This document shows positions 55,471 through 63,463 of a stretch of DNA of 64,000 nt, piece after piece (position 1 is the first letter of the stretch; each line of letters starts with the position of its first letter). A program made the translations under genes and the position numbers. The notes below the pieces were generated by a model, which was given only the letters and a program-made list of their open reading frames with translations, did not search any database and was not told where the DNA came from. Source of the DNA: Sphingomonas sp. CCH10-B3. Its GTDB lineage: Bacteria > Pseudomonadota > Alphaproteobacteria > Sphingomonadales > Sphingomonadaceae. The stretch covers positions 1 through 64,000 of the forward strand of contig NZ_LSIJ01000028.1 of NCBI RefSeq assembly GCF_001556185.1, in the 5' to 3' direction.

Positions 55471-56445
55471 TTGGAAGTAATTCTGGCAAAGCCGCGTGGA
55501 TTTTGCGCTGGCGTCGTGCGCGCGATCGAAATCGTCGAGCGTGCCCTCGATCGCTATGGCGCGCCCGTTTATGTGCGGCATGAGATCGTTCATAACCGTC
55601 ACGTCGTGAATAAGTTGCAGCGCAAGGGCGCGATTTTCGTCGAGGAACTCGACGAAATCCCCGACGGCGCGCGCACGATTTTCAGCGCGCACGGCGTGTC
55701 GCGTGCGATTGAAAGCGAGGCCGAGCGGCGCGGGCTGCCGGTGCTCGACGCCACCTGCCCGCTGGTCACCAAGGTGCATATCCAAGGTCGCCGCTATGCG
55801 AGCCAGGGGCGTGCGATCGTGCTGATCGGCCATGCCGGCCATGCCGAGGTCGAAGGCACGATCGGCCAGATCGGCACGCCGGTATATCTGGTGTCGACCG
55901 AAGCCGATGTCGCGGCGCTGACGCTCGCCGATGATGCGCCGGTCGCTTACATCACCCAGACGACGCTGTCGGTCGATGACACGCGCAGCGTGATTGCGGC
56001 GCTCGAAGCGCGCTTTACCGACCTCGTCGGCCCCGATGTCACCGAGATCTGCTATGCGACGCAAAACCGCCAGACCGCCGTGCGCGATCTGTGTCGGGTG
56101 GTCGATCTGCTGCTCGTGGTCGGCGCCGAAAATTCGTCGAACTCCAATCGTCTGCGCGAGATCGGCGTCGATGAAGGCCTGCCGAGCTATCTCGTTGCCG
56201 ATGGGTCGGCGATCGATCCGGCGTGGTTCGATGGCGTCGAGGTCGTCGGGCTCACGGCCGGCGCATCGGCGCCTGACGAATTGGTCGACAGCGTTATCGC
56301 CGCGCTCGGCAATCTCGGCCCCGTCAAGGTCTCGCAACTCGACGGCATCGAGGAAAGAGTGGAATTCAGCCTGCCTTCTGAGCTAAGGCACGCCGCTCCC
56401 GCGCATCACACCGCCATCGAACCCGCCAAAGTGTCGGCGGCATAG
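55471..56445 (+). CDS. ispH: 4-hydroxy-3-methylbut-2-enyl diphosphate reductase IspH
   Basis: Last step of the MEP pathway: reduces HMBPP to IPP and DMAPP using a [4Fe-4S] cluster. The three Cys ligands are all present: C12 (KPRGFCAGV), C96 (DATCPLVTK) and C194 ([12 protein letters not shown]). Active-site His and Glu appear in [24 protein letters not shown] and YITQTTLS. The length is 324 aa from a TTG start. hpnH follows 11 bp downstream on the same strand, so ispH and hpnH share a transcript, linking precursor synthesis to hopanoid side-chain formation. Confidence 0.96.
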   Translation: MEVILAKPRGFCAGVVRAIEIVERALDRYGAPVYVRHEIVHNRHVVNKLQRKGAIFVEELDEIPDGARTIFSAHGVSRAIESEAERRGLPVLDATCPLVTKVHIQGRRYASQGRAIVLIGHAGHAEVEGTIGQIGTPVYLVSTEADVAALTLADDAPVAYITQTTLSVDDTRSVIAALEARFTDLVGPDVTEICYATQNRQTAVRDLCRVVDLLLVVGAENSSNSNRLREIGVDEGLPSYLVADGSAIDPAWFDGVEVVGLTAGASAPDELVDSVIAALGNLGPVKVSQLDGIEERVEFSLPSELRHAAPAHHTAIEPAKVSAA

Positions 56446-56456
56446 GAAATCATCCC

Positions 56457-57602
56457 ATGAGTCTTCCGCTATCGCTGCTCGCCCGGATCGGCAGCTACAC
56501 CGTCAGGAATGAATTCAGCGGTCGCAAATACCCGCTGGTCCTGATGCTCGAGCCGCTGCTGCGCTGCAATCTCGCGTGCCCCGGCTGCGGCAAGATCGAT
56601 TACCCCGATGCGATTCTCAACCAGCGGCTGAGCGTGCAGCAATGCATGGACGCGATCGACGAATGCGGCGCGCCTGCCGTCTCGATCGCGGGCGGCGAAC
56701 CGCTGCTGCACCGCGACATGCCCAAGATTGTCGAGGGTTATATCGCGAAGAAGAAGTTCGTCATCCTGTGCACCAACGCGCTGCTGCTGAAAAAGAAGAT
56801 CGACGACTATAAGCCCTCGACCTTCTTCACCTGGTCGATCCACCTTGATGGCGACAAGGGCATGCACGACCATGCGGTCGATCAGGAAGGCACTTACGAA
56901 GTCGCGATCGAAGCGATTGAAATGGCGAAGGCGCGCGGTTTCCGTGTGCAGGTGAACTGCACCGTGTTCGACGGTGCCGATCCCGCACGGCTCGCGGCGT
57001 TCTTCGACGAGATGGAAAAGCGCGGTGTCGAGATCACGATTTCGCCCGGCTACTCGTACGAGCGTGCTGCCGATCAGGAGCATTTCCTGACACGCGAACG
57101 CACCAAGAATTTCTTCCGCGACGTGTTCCGTCTTGGCGACGGCGGCAAGAAATGGACTTTCACCAATTCGCCGCTGTTCCTCGACTTCCTCGCGGGCAAC
57201 CAGACCTATGAATGCACGCCCTGGTCGATGCCGCTGCGCACCGTCTTCGGCTGGCAGAAGCCCTGCTATCTGGTCGGCGAAGGCTATGTCGACACCTTCG
57301 CCGAGTTGATGGAAGGCACCGACTGGGACCAGTACGGCGTCGGCAAGTACGAGAAATGCTCGAACTGCATGGTGCATTGCGGGTTCGAAGGGACGGCGGC
57401 GAGCGATTCGATCCGCAACCCGCTGAAGATGTTCCAGATCGGCCGCAAGGGCATCCGCACCGAAGGTCCGATGGCCCCCGACATCGACTTGTCGAATGCG
57501 CGCAAGGCGCAGGACGTCCACTCGCTCCACGTCGAGCGCGAGCTGGAGAAGATCAAGGCCGCCGATCCCGAAGGTTATAAGCGGGTGCAGCGCGCGGCTT
57601 AA
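56457..57602 (+). CDS. hpnH: HpnH, radical SAM adenosyl-hopane synthase
   Basis: Adds the 5'-deoxyadenosyl group to hopene, making adenosylhopane, the first step to C35 hopanoids. The 381-aa protein has the radical SAM C-x3-C-x2-C motif (C37, C41, C44) in EPLLRCNLACPGCGKI, SIAGGEPLLHRDMPKI as the GGE motif, and a SPASM-like Cys-rich C-terminus with KYEKCSNCMVHCGF. It is cotranscribed with ispH and runs tail to tail into hpnG, overlapping it by 4 bp. Confidence 0.96.
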   Translation: MSLPLSLLARIGSYTVRNEFSGRKYPLVLMLEPLLRCNLACPGCGKIDYPDAILNQRLSVQQCMDAIDECGAPAVSIAGGEPLLHRDMPKIVEGYIAKKKFVILCTNALLLKKKIDDYKPSTFFTWSIHLDGDKGMHDHAVDQEGTYEVAIEAIEMAKARGFRVQVNCTVFDGADPARLAAFFDEMEKRGVEITISPGYSYERAADQEHFLTRERTKNFFRDVFRLGDGGKKWTFTNSPLFLDFLAGNQTYECTPWSMPLRTVFGWQKPCYLVGEGYVDTFAELMEGTDWDQYGVGKYEKCSNCMVHCGFEGTAASDSIRNPLKMFQIGRKGIRTEGPMAPDIDLSNARKAQDVHSLHVERELEKIKAADPEGYKRVQRAA

Positions 57603-58300
57603 GCCGCGCTGAGGGCCGCGATTGCTTCGGCGACGCGGCCCAGCGCGCGAAATGCTGCTTCGGCGTTCCGCCCGGTGCGGATTAGCGCGGGGAGTTGCGC
57701 GGGCCGTCGCGCGAGGCTGAGCAGGACCTTGCCGATTGCCATCGATCCGTCGGGATTCATGCCGACGAGTGCAGCTGGGGGCAGGGTTTCGCTGGCCGTA
57801 TCCGAAATTGTCCTGATCGCCGCGAAGGGCCGGCCGTGGCGCGCGGCGACGCGGGCGGCGATGTGCGTCTCCATGTCGACCGCGAGAGCCCCGGTGGCGG
57901 CGTGGAGCGCGGCCTTTTCGGCGACGGTGGCGGCGATGTGATCCTGGCCGATGATGCGGCCGTGGTGGGCGTGGGGGAGGGCTGACGTTAGCCCTTGCAC
58001 CCAGCTTCCCCAACCGTTCGTGTCGAGCGCAGTCGAGACACCGCGCGAATCGTTCAAGGCCTGTTTCTCGACTTCGCTCGAAACGAACGGGGGGAGGTGG
58101 AGGACGACATCCCCCGCCTTCAGCGCCGGATCGAGCGCACCGGCGATGCCGCACGACAGCAGCATCGCCGCGCCGGGCGCCGCCGCCTCGAGCGCCGCCT
58201 CCAGCCGCGCGGCGTCGCCGCCGCCGGGGATCGCCCGCACGCCCTCGCGCGACAGGATGGCGGCCTCGCGTTGCAGCCCGCAGGCGATGAGGATGGTCAT
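57599..58300 (-). CDS. hpnG: HpnG, hopanoid-associated nucleoside phosphorylase, with internal repeat insertion
   Basis: Processes adenosylhopane, releasing adenine to give ribosylhopane phosphate. Nucleoside phosphorylase fold, 233 aa: MTILIACGLQREAAILSREG, MLLSCGIAGALDPALKAGDV, ALAVDMETHIAARVAARHGRP and IRTISDTASETLPPAA. Residues 71-96 (FVSSEVEKQALNDSRG and onward) are encoded by an R2 repeat at 58014-58090, lying in frame between GDVVL and the WVQGLTSALP helix where I expect a loop. The rest of the fold is intact, so the protein may still be active. It is separated from shc by another repeat. Confidence 0.9.
   Translation of the reverse strand: MTILIACGLQREAAILSREGVRAIPGGGDAARLEAALEAAAPGAAMLLSCGIAGALDPALKAGDVVLHLPPFVSSEVEKQALNDSRGVSTALDTNGWGSWVQGLTSALPHAHHGRIIGQDHIAATVAEKAALHAATGALAVDMETHIAARVAARHGRPFAAIRTISDTASETLPPAALVGMNPDGSMAIGKVLLSLARRPAQLPALIRTGRNAEAAFRALGRVAEAIAALSAA
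58014..58090. repeat. Palindromic repeat, family R2 copy 2, inside hpnG
   Basis: A 77-bp element with inverted ends, CCGTTCGTGTCGAGCGCAGT at left and a right arm (TCGAAACGAACGG at the tip) whose complement matches 23 of 25 bases of the left one. It is fully inside hpnG and read in frame on the minus strand. Its sister at 60450-60526 is also 77 bp but intergenic. Confidence 0.88.
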
Positions 58301-58313
58301 CGCTTCACCTCAG

Positions 58314-58408
58314 CCGTCATGCTGAACTTGGTTCAGCATCCAACGCCCCACAAGGGCGGACAGGGTTGGGGCGCGATGGACCTTGAAACAAGTTCAGGGT
58401 GAGGGCGG
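58314..58408. repeat. Intergenic palindromic repeat, family R4, shc-hpnG gap
   Basis: CCGTCATGCTGAACTTGGTT on the left and CTTGAAACAAGTTCAGGGTG on the right form inverted arms around a GC-rich centre. Only one copy is in this window; I recall a similar TGAACTTG/CAAGTTCA repeat in sphingomonad genomes. It occupies most of the gap between shc and hpnG. Confidence 0.7.
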
Positions 58409-58445
58409 GAGGGGTAATGAGCGCAGTCGGCAAACGCCGCCCGCC

Positions 58446-60416
58446 TCACATCCCCCACGCGACATCCCGCGCGTTCGACCGCTTTAGATTGCGATACCGC
58501 GCCACGGCCCAGAGCGGGAAATATTTCGGATAGCCGTGATAGCGGAGATAAAACACCCGCGGGAAACCGCCGCCGGTGTAATGTTCCTGCCCCCACAGCC
58601 CGTCTTCGTCCTGATGCTCGACGAGCCAGGCGATGCCGCGATCGACCGCTTCGCCATCGACACGCCCCGCCGCCATCAGCGCGAGCAGCGCCCACGCCGT
58701 CTGCGACGCGGTCGACGGCGCGGGCTCATAGCCCGCATAATCGAGCTTGTAGCTGTCGCAATCCTCGCCCCAGCCGCCATCGGGGTTCTGGATTTCCTCG
58801 AGCCAGTCGGCCGCGCGCGCGATGCTCGGATGGTCGGCACCCAGCCCCGCGGCGTTGAGCGCGCACAGCACCGACCAGGTGCCATAGATGTAATTGACGC
58901 CCCAGCGCCCGAACCAGCTGCCGTCGGCCATCTGTTCCTTGGCGAGATACTGGATCGCCGCCTGCATCCGCGGGCTGTCGAGCGGCTCGCCACGCTGGGC
59001 GAGCATCGAGATGCAGCGCGCGGTCACGTCGGCGGTCGGCGGATCGAGCAGCGCACCGTGATCGGCGAAGGGGATGTTGTTCAGATAGTCATAGGTATTG
59101 TCGGCATCGAACGCGCCCCAGCCGCCGTTCTTCGATTGCAGCCCGACGGTCCATTCGATCCCGCGATCGATCGCCTCGTCATAGCCGTCCGCGCCAACAC
59201 CAGCAGGCGCGAGCTTGTCCTTGGCGCGGTCGAACGCCATCACCACGACGGCGGTATCGTCGAGATCGGGATAGTGATCGTTGCGATACTGGAACGCCCA
59301 GCCGCCGGGACGCACCTCTGGCTTGTCGTCGGCCCAGTCGCCCTTCAGGTCGAGCACTTGCAGCGGCTTGAGCCATTCGAGCCCGGCGCGGGCGCGCGCC
59401 TCATTCTCCTCGCCGCCGACCTCCAGCATCGCGTGCGCCGCCAGCGCGGTATCCCACACCGGCGAGACGCAGGGCTGGCAATAGGCTTCGTCGTCCTTGA
59501 TCACGAGCAGCTTTTCGACCGACGCCCGCGCGATCGCGCGGTGCGGGTGATTCTCGGGGTAGCCGAGGCAGTCGAACATCATCACGCTGTTCGCCATCGC
59601 CGGATAGATCGCACCCAGCCCGTCCTCGCCGTTCAAGCGCTCGACGACGAAATCGACGCAGGCCTTGATCGCGCGTTCGCGGCTGCCCTTCGGCCAGACC
59701 GGTTCGACCGTCTTGAGCACGCGGTCGATGGCGCCGAAAAACAGCTGCCAGTGCCGCTTGGCGCCTGCGACATTGCTTTTGAGGGGGGCGGCCTTGACGG
59801 TGTAGAGTTCGTCGACCTTGATCCCGCGCGGATTCTTCGCGACCGGCTTCATCACGCCGAGCACGAGCAGCGGCACGATCACCGTGCGCGCCCAATAGCT
59901 CATCTTCGACAGATGCACCGGGAACCAGCGCGGCAGCAGGATCAGCTCGGCGGGCATCGTCGGGATGACGCTCCACGGCCCCGCGTCGAACAGCGCGAGC
60001 TGGATGCGGGTGAAGACGTTGACTGCCGCCGCGCCGCCCGCCTTGTGGATCGCCGCGCGGGCGCGGGCCATGTGCGGCGCGTCGATGTCGTCGCCGATCA
60101 TCTTGAGCGCGAAATAGGCCTTCACGCTCGCCGAAATGTCGAACGCGCCGGCGTGGAACAGCGACCAGCCGTCGTGCTTTTCGGACTGGATGCGGCGCAG
60201 ATAACGGCCGATCTTGGCTTCGAGCCCGGCGTCGACGGGCTCGCCGAGATAATGGCGCAGCAGCACATATTCGGCCGGGATGGTGCAATCGGCTTCGAGC
60301 TCGAACACCCAGTGCCCGTCGTCGCGCTGCACGTCGCGCAGGGCCGCCGCGGCGCGCGCGGTGGCGGCGTCGGCAGCAGCGATCAGATCGGGTCGAGTTT
60401 CAGCAACGGTCAGCAT
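58446..60416 (-). CDS. shc: Squalene-hopene cyclase
   Basis: Cyclises squalene to hopene and hopanol (also called HpnF), a monotopic membrane enzyme of 656 aa. The acid motif is DLDD at 384-387 in HYPDLDDTAVVVMAF, matching the D-x-D-D of the family. Several QW-type repeats are seen (DGHWVFELEAD, GGWAFQYRND, GGWGAFDADNTY, GSWFGRWGVNYIYGTWS, GGWGEDCDSYK, DGLWGQEHYTG). Upstream hpnE is on the same strand, with an R2 repeat between them. Confidence 0.97.
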   Translation of the reverse strand: MLTVAETRPDLIAAADAATARAAAALRDVQRDDGHWVFELEADCTIPAEYVLLRHYLGEPVDAGLEAKIGRYLRRIQSEKHDGWSLFHAGAFDISASVKAYFALKMIGDDIDAPHMARARAAIHKAGGAAAVNVFTRIQLALFDAGPWSVIPTMPAELILLPRWFPVHLSKMSYWARTVIVPLLVLGVMKPVAKNPRGIKVDELYTVKAAPLKSNVAGAKRHWQLFFGAIDRVLKTVEPVWPKGSRERAIKACVDFVVERLNGEDGLGAIYPAMANSVMMFDCLGYPENHPHRAIARASVEKLLVIKDDEAYCQPCVSPVWDTALAAHAMLEVGGEENEARARAGLEWLKPLQVLDLKGDWADDKPEVRPGGWAFQYRNDHYPDLDDTAVVVMAFDRAKDKLAPAGVGADGYDEAIDRGIEWTVGLQSKNGGWGAFDADNTYDYLNNIPFADHGALLDPPTADVTARCISMLAQRGEPLDSPRMQAAIQYLAKEQMADGSWFGRWGVNYIYGTWSVLCALNAAGLGADHPSIARAADWLEEIQNPDGGWGEDCDSYKLDYAGYEPAPSTASQTAWALLALMAAGRVDGEAVDRGIAWLVEHQDEDGLWGQEHYTGGGFPRVFYLRYHGYPKYFPLWAVARYRNLKRSNARDVAWGM

Positions 60417-60449
60417 GTGGCGAACTTCAATCTCTCCAACTTCCCCAGA

Positions 60450-60526
60450 CCGTCCGTGTCGAGCGAAGTCGAGACACCGCGCGACTCGCGCGCGGCCCGC
60501 CCCTCGACTTCACCCGGGACGAACGG
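60450..60526. repeat. Intergenic palindromic repeat, family R2 copy 3, hpnE-shc gap
   Basis: A 77-bp element with arms CCGTCCGTGTCGAGCGAAGT and CTCGACTTCACCCGGGACGAA, inverted. It is the intact-length sister of the copy inside hpnG, and it lies between two genes of the same operon, in a 121-bp gap. Confidence 0.85.
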
Positions 60527-60537
60527 TTAGCTGGTCT

Positions 60538-61797
60538 TTAGTCTAGGCCGATCGATTGTGCCAATTTTGCGGCAGTCGCGCCGGAACGAATTGCCCCTTC
60601 GATCGTTGCGGGCAGCCCGGTCTGGGTCCAGTCGCCCGCGAGGAACAGGTTGCGGTACTGGGTCGCCGCCCCGGGGCGCAGCGCATCCTGTTCAGGCGTG
60701 GCGGCGAAGGTGGCGCGCTTTTCCTTGACGATCTGCCACGGCGGCAGCTCGGGCGGCAGCTTGTGGACCTGCGCGATCTCCGCCCAGAAAGTACGCGCGA
60801 GCGCCTCGCGGTCATGGTCGACGAGCCGATCGGCGCCGCTGACTGTCACCGAAATCCGGTCTTCGAAGGCGAAGATCCATTCGGCCGTCCCGCCGATCAC
60901 GCCGATCATCGCTGGTGTGCCCGCCGGCGGGGCATAGGCGAAATGCGCGTTGACGATCGCGCGGAATTCGGTCGGCGCGGAAAGGCCGGGGAGCAGGCTT
61001 TGCGCGACCCACGGCGGCACCGCGAGGATGACGGCGCCGTGCACCGGCTCGATGCCATCGCCGAAATCGAGCCCCGTCACCCGGTCGCCTTCGGTGACCA
61101 GCGCGCGCAGCCGGGTGCCGGTCGCCAGCTTGCCGCCGCGCAAGGCGAGCCACGCGAGCGCAGGCTCGACGAAGGCGGCCGCCAGCGTCGGCTCGGCGAT
61201 GCGCGGTGCGCTCGCCCTGCCGCCGCGCGCGAGCGATCCCTGAATCACCGCCGCCGCCAGCCGCGCCGACCCTTCGCGCGGATCGGTGTTGAGCGCGGAC
61301 AGCAGCACCGGGTCGATCAGACGCCGCCCTAGCTGTCCGGATAAGTCGATGCGGTCTGACACCCGGTCAGAAATCCGGCCTACGAGAAGACGCCCCAAGG
61401 CGGCGTATGAGGCGATAGAAGTGCCGGGGACGCGACGCCTCGCGAACAGCAGCCACCACGGGATCGGACCGTCATTCGGTCGAATCGTCCAGCGCGCGCC
61501 GTCCTGCAGGTCAACGAAGTCGAAGCTCGCACTCGCGGGGCCGACCACCCGGTCGCTCGCGCCAATCGTTTCCAGATAGCGCGCCACCGCCTGATTGCCC
61601 GCCAACACCAGATGATTGCCATTGTCGATCACGCGCCCCAGCTGCGGGTCGTGATAGCTGCGGCAGCGCCCGCCAGCCTGGGCCGCGCTATCGGCGAGCT
61701 CGACCTTCCAGCCGTCGCGGGCGAGCTCGACCGCCGCCGACAGCCCCGCCATGCCCGCCCCGATGATCGTCGCGCGTCGGCTCAACGCAGCAGCCAC
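60538..61797 (-). CDS. hpnE: HpnE, hydroxysqualene dehydroxylase
   Basis: FAD-dependent amine-oxidase-fold enzyme of 419 aa that reduces hydroxysqualene to squalene, the last step of HpnCDE squalene synthesis. N-terminal FAD site ATIIGAGMAGLSAAVELARD with AGGRCRSYHD, and C-terminal NLFLAGDWTQTGLPATIEGA that contacts FAD. Its start overlaps the end of hpnD by 16 bp, giving the order hpnC-hpnD-hpnE-shc. It is followed by an R2 repeat and shc. Confidence 0.95.
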   Translation of the reverse strand: MAAALSRRATIIGAGMAGLSAAVELARDGWKVELADSAAQAGGRCRSYHDPQLGRVIDNGNHLVLAGNQAVARYLETIGASDRVVGPASASFDFVDLQDGARWTIRPNDGPIPWWLLFARRRVPGTSIASYAALGRLLVGRISDRVSDRIDLSGQLGRRLIDPVLLSALNTDPREGSARLAAAVIQGSLARGGRASAPRIAEPTLAAAFVEPALAWLALRGGKLATGTRLRALVTEGDRVTGLDFGDGIEPVHGAVILAVPPWVAQSLLPGLSAPTEFRAIVNAHFAYAPPAGTPAMIGVIGGTAEWIFAFEDRISVTVSGADRLVDHDREALARTFWAEIAQVHKLPPELPPWQIVKEKRATFAATPEQDALRPGAATQYRNLFLAGDWTQTGLPATIEGAIRSGATAAKLAQSIGLD

Positions 61798-62621
61798 AGC
61801 CTGGCGACAGTGAACAGCAGCGCCGCCTTGTTGACCTTGATCCGCGTGCGCGGGGGTCCCCAGCCAACTTGCTCCATCCGCGTCAGGATTTTCTCATAGA
61901 CCGCACCCATCAATCGCGGCGCGATCAGATGCCCCTTGGGGCGACGCTTCAGGATGGCGTGCGCGGCGGCGTAATGCTCATGCGCGAGCTTCGCCAGATC
62001 GCGCGCGGGCTGGTCGAGCCGGGGATCGGCGGCAACGGCTTGCGGCGACGACAGGTCGACGCCGGCCTGCTCAAGATGCTCGCGGGCGAGGTAAACGCGG
62101 CCGATCGCGGCATCCTCGTCGATGTCGCGCAGGATGTTGGTGAACTGCAGCGCGCGGCCGAGGTGGTGCGCGAGCTTGATGCCCTCGTCATGCTCCATGC
62201 CGAAGATTTTCACTGACAGCCGACCGACCGCCGACGCCACCCGGTCGCAATAGAGATCGAGCGTCTCGAATACGGGCCAGCGCACGTCGTCGACCACGTC
62301 CATTGCCATGCCGTCGATCACCGCGTGGAAATCGGCCTTGTCGAGATGGAAATGGTGGACAGCCTCGGCGACCAGCTCGGCGCGGCCCGGCTGCTGCCCG
62401 GCGTAAAGCGACTCGATGTCGTGGCGCCACGCATCGAGCGCCGCGGCACGGCTGGCGCGGTCGCCCTGCTGGTCGTCGGCGATGTCGTCGACCGCGCGGC
62501 AAAAGGCATAGACGGCGTACATCGCCTCGCGCTCGGCCTTGGGCAGCACGCGCATCCCGGCATAGAAGCTACTGCCCGAAACCTGTGCCTGCAGCGCGGC
62601 GGGGGTGTTCTTCGGGTTCAT
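61782..62621 (-). CDS. hpnD: HpnD, presqualene diphosphate synthase
   Basis: Condenses two farnesyl diphosphates to presqualene diphosphate. Trans-prenyl/squalene-synthase fold, 279 aa, with both aspartate-rich motifs: DDIADD (45-50) in YAFCRAVDDIADDQQGD and DIDED (166-170) in TNILRDIDEDAAIGRVYLAR. It overlaps hpnC by 4 bp (ATGA) and hpnE by 16 bp. Length normal. Confidence 0.96.
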   Translation of the reverse strand: MNPKNTPAALQAQVSGSSFYAGMRVLPKAEREAMYAVYAFCRAVDDIADDQQGDRASRAAALDAWRHDIESLYAGQQPGRAELVAEAVHHFHLDKADFHAVIDGMAMDVVDDVRWPVFETLDLYCDRVASAVGRLSVKIFGMEHDEGIKLAHHLGRALQFTNILRDIDEDAAIGRVYLAREHLEQAGVDLSSPQAVAADPRLDQPARDLAKLAHEHYAAAHAILKRRPKGHLIAPRLMGAVYEKILTRMEQVGWGPPRTRIKVNKAALLFTVARLWLLR

Positions 62622-63463
62622 GCGACCAGCCGCCGGAGCGCGGCCCAGGCGGCGAGCCCCGCCATTTCGGGCTTCGAATGGTGGACGCGCTCGCTCAGCG
62701 GGTCGCGAGTGATCAGCCGCCGGGTCAGGCTTTCGGCGAGCCGCTGGATCACGGCGACTTCGACCGCGAGGCGCCTGTCGCGGATCATCGCCGAGAACGC
62801 TGCCGACTGGACCAGCAGCCCCTGCGTCTGCCGGGCAAGCGCGACAATCACCGATCGCAGCGCTGGGCTGGCCTTGGCGGCGCCCAGATCCTCGATCCGG
62901 CTACCGGCCGCGCTGAGCATGTCGATCGGGATATAGACGCGGTCGATCGCACGGTAATCCTTGCCGCAATCCTGCAAGTGATTGATTACCTGCAGCGCGG
63001 CGCACAGCGCATCGGATGCGGGCCAGGTCGCCGGGTCCTCGCCGTGGACGTCGAGCACATAGCGCCCGACCGGCGCCGCCGAATAGCGGCAGTAATCCAT
63101 CAGATCGTCCCAGCTTGCATAGCGGCTGACGGTGCAGTCGCGCTCGAACGCCGTCAGCAGGTCGAGCCCGTGCTGCGGCGTGAGGGCGTGCTGGTCGAGC
63201 ACGGCGCGCAACGCCTTGGCCTCGGGATTGGCGTCGCTGGTTCCCGCCAGCGTTGCGCGCATCGCACCCAGCAGCGCGAGCTTCTCGTCGGCGCTGGCGG
63301 CGGCATTGTCGGCAACGTCATCGGCCGCGCGCGCGAAATGGTAGAAGGCCATCACCGGCGCGCGGTGCTCGCGCTTCAGCAGGAACGAGGCGACCGGGAA
63401 ATTCTCGTCCCGGTGCCCCTTGCCCGAGGCGAGCGTCGCGGCTTCGGCGGTGATCGCGGTCAT
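62618..63463 (-). CDS. hpnC: HpnC, hydroxysqualene synthase
   Basis: Converts presqualene diphosphate to hydroxysqualene. Same fold as hpnD, 281 aa, with DDVAD (48-52) in FYHFARAADDVADN and NHLQDCGKDYRAIDRVYIP at the second site. ATG 63463 overlaps the stop of hpnB by 4 bp (ATGA). The open frame extends upstream inside hpnB and is not used. hpnC and hpnD are paralogues. Confidence 0.95.
   Translation of the reverse strand: MTAITAEAATLASGKGHRDENFPVASFLLKREHRAPVMAFYHFARAADDVADNAAASADEKLALLGAMRATLAGTSDANPEAKALRAVLDQHALTPQHGLDLLTAFERDCTVSRYASWDDLMDYCRYSAAPVGRYVLDVHGEDPATWPASDALCAALQVINHLQDCGKDYRAIDRVYIPIDMLSAAGSRIEDLGAAKASPALRSVIVALARQTQGLLVQSAAFSAMIRDRRLAVEVAVIQRLAESLTRRLITRDPLSERVHHSKPEMAGLAAWAALRRLVA

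Noticed and set aside
54547..56337. 596-codon minus-strand frame upstream extension of hpnM
   Set aside because: Only the last 209 codons show a signal peptide and MlaC-like domain; the rest is antisense to ispH.
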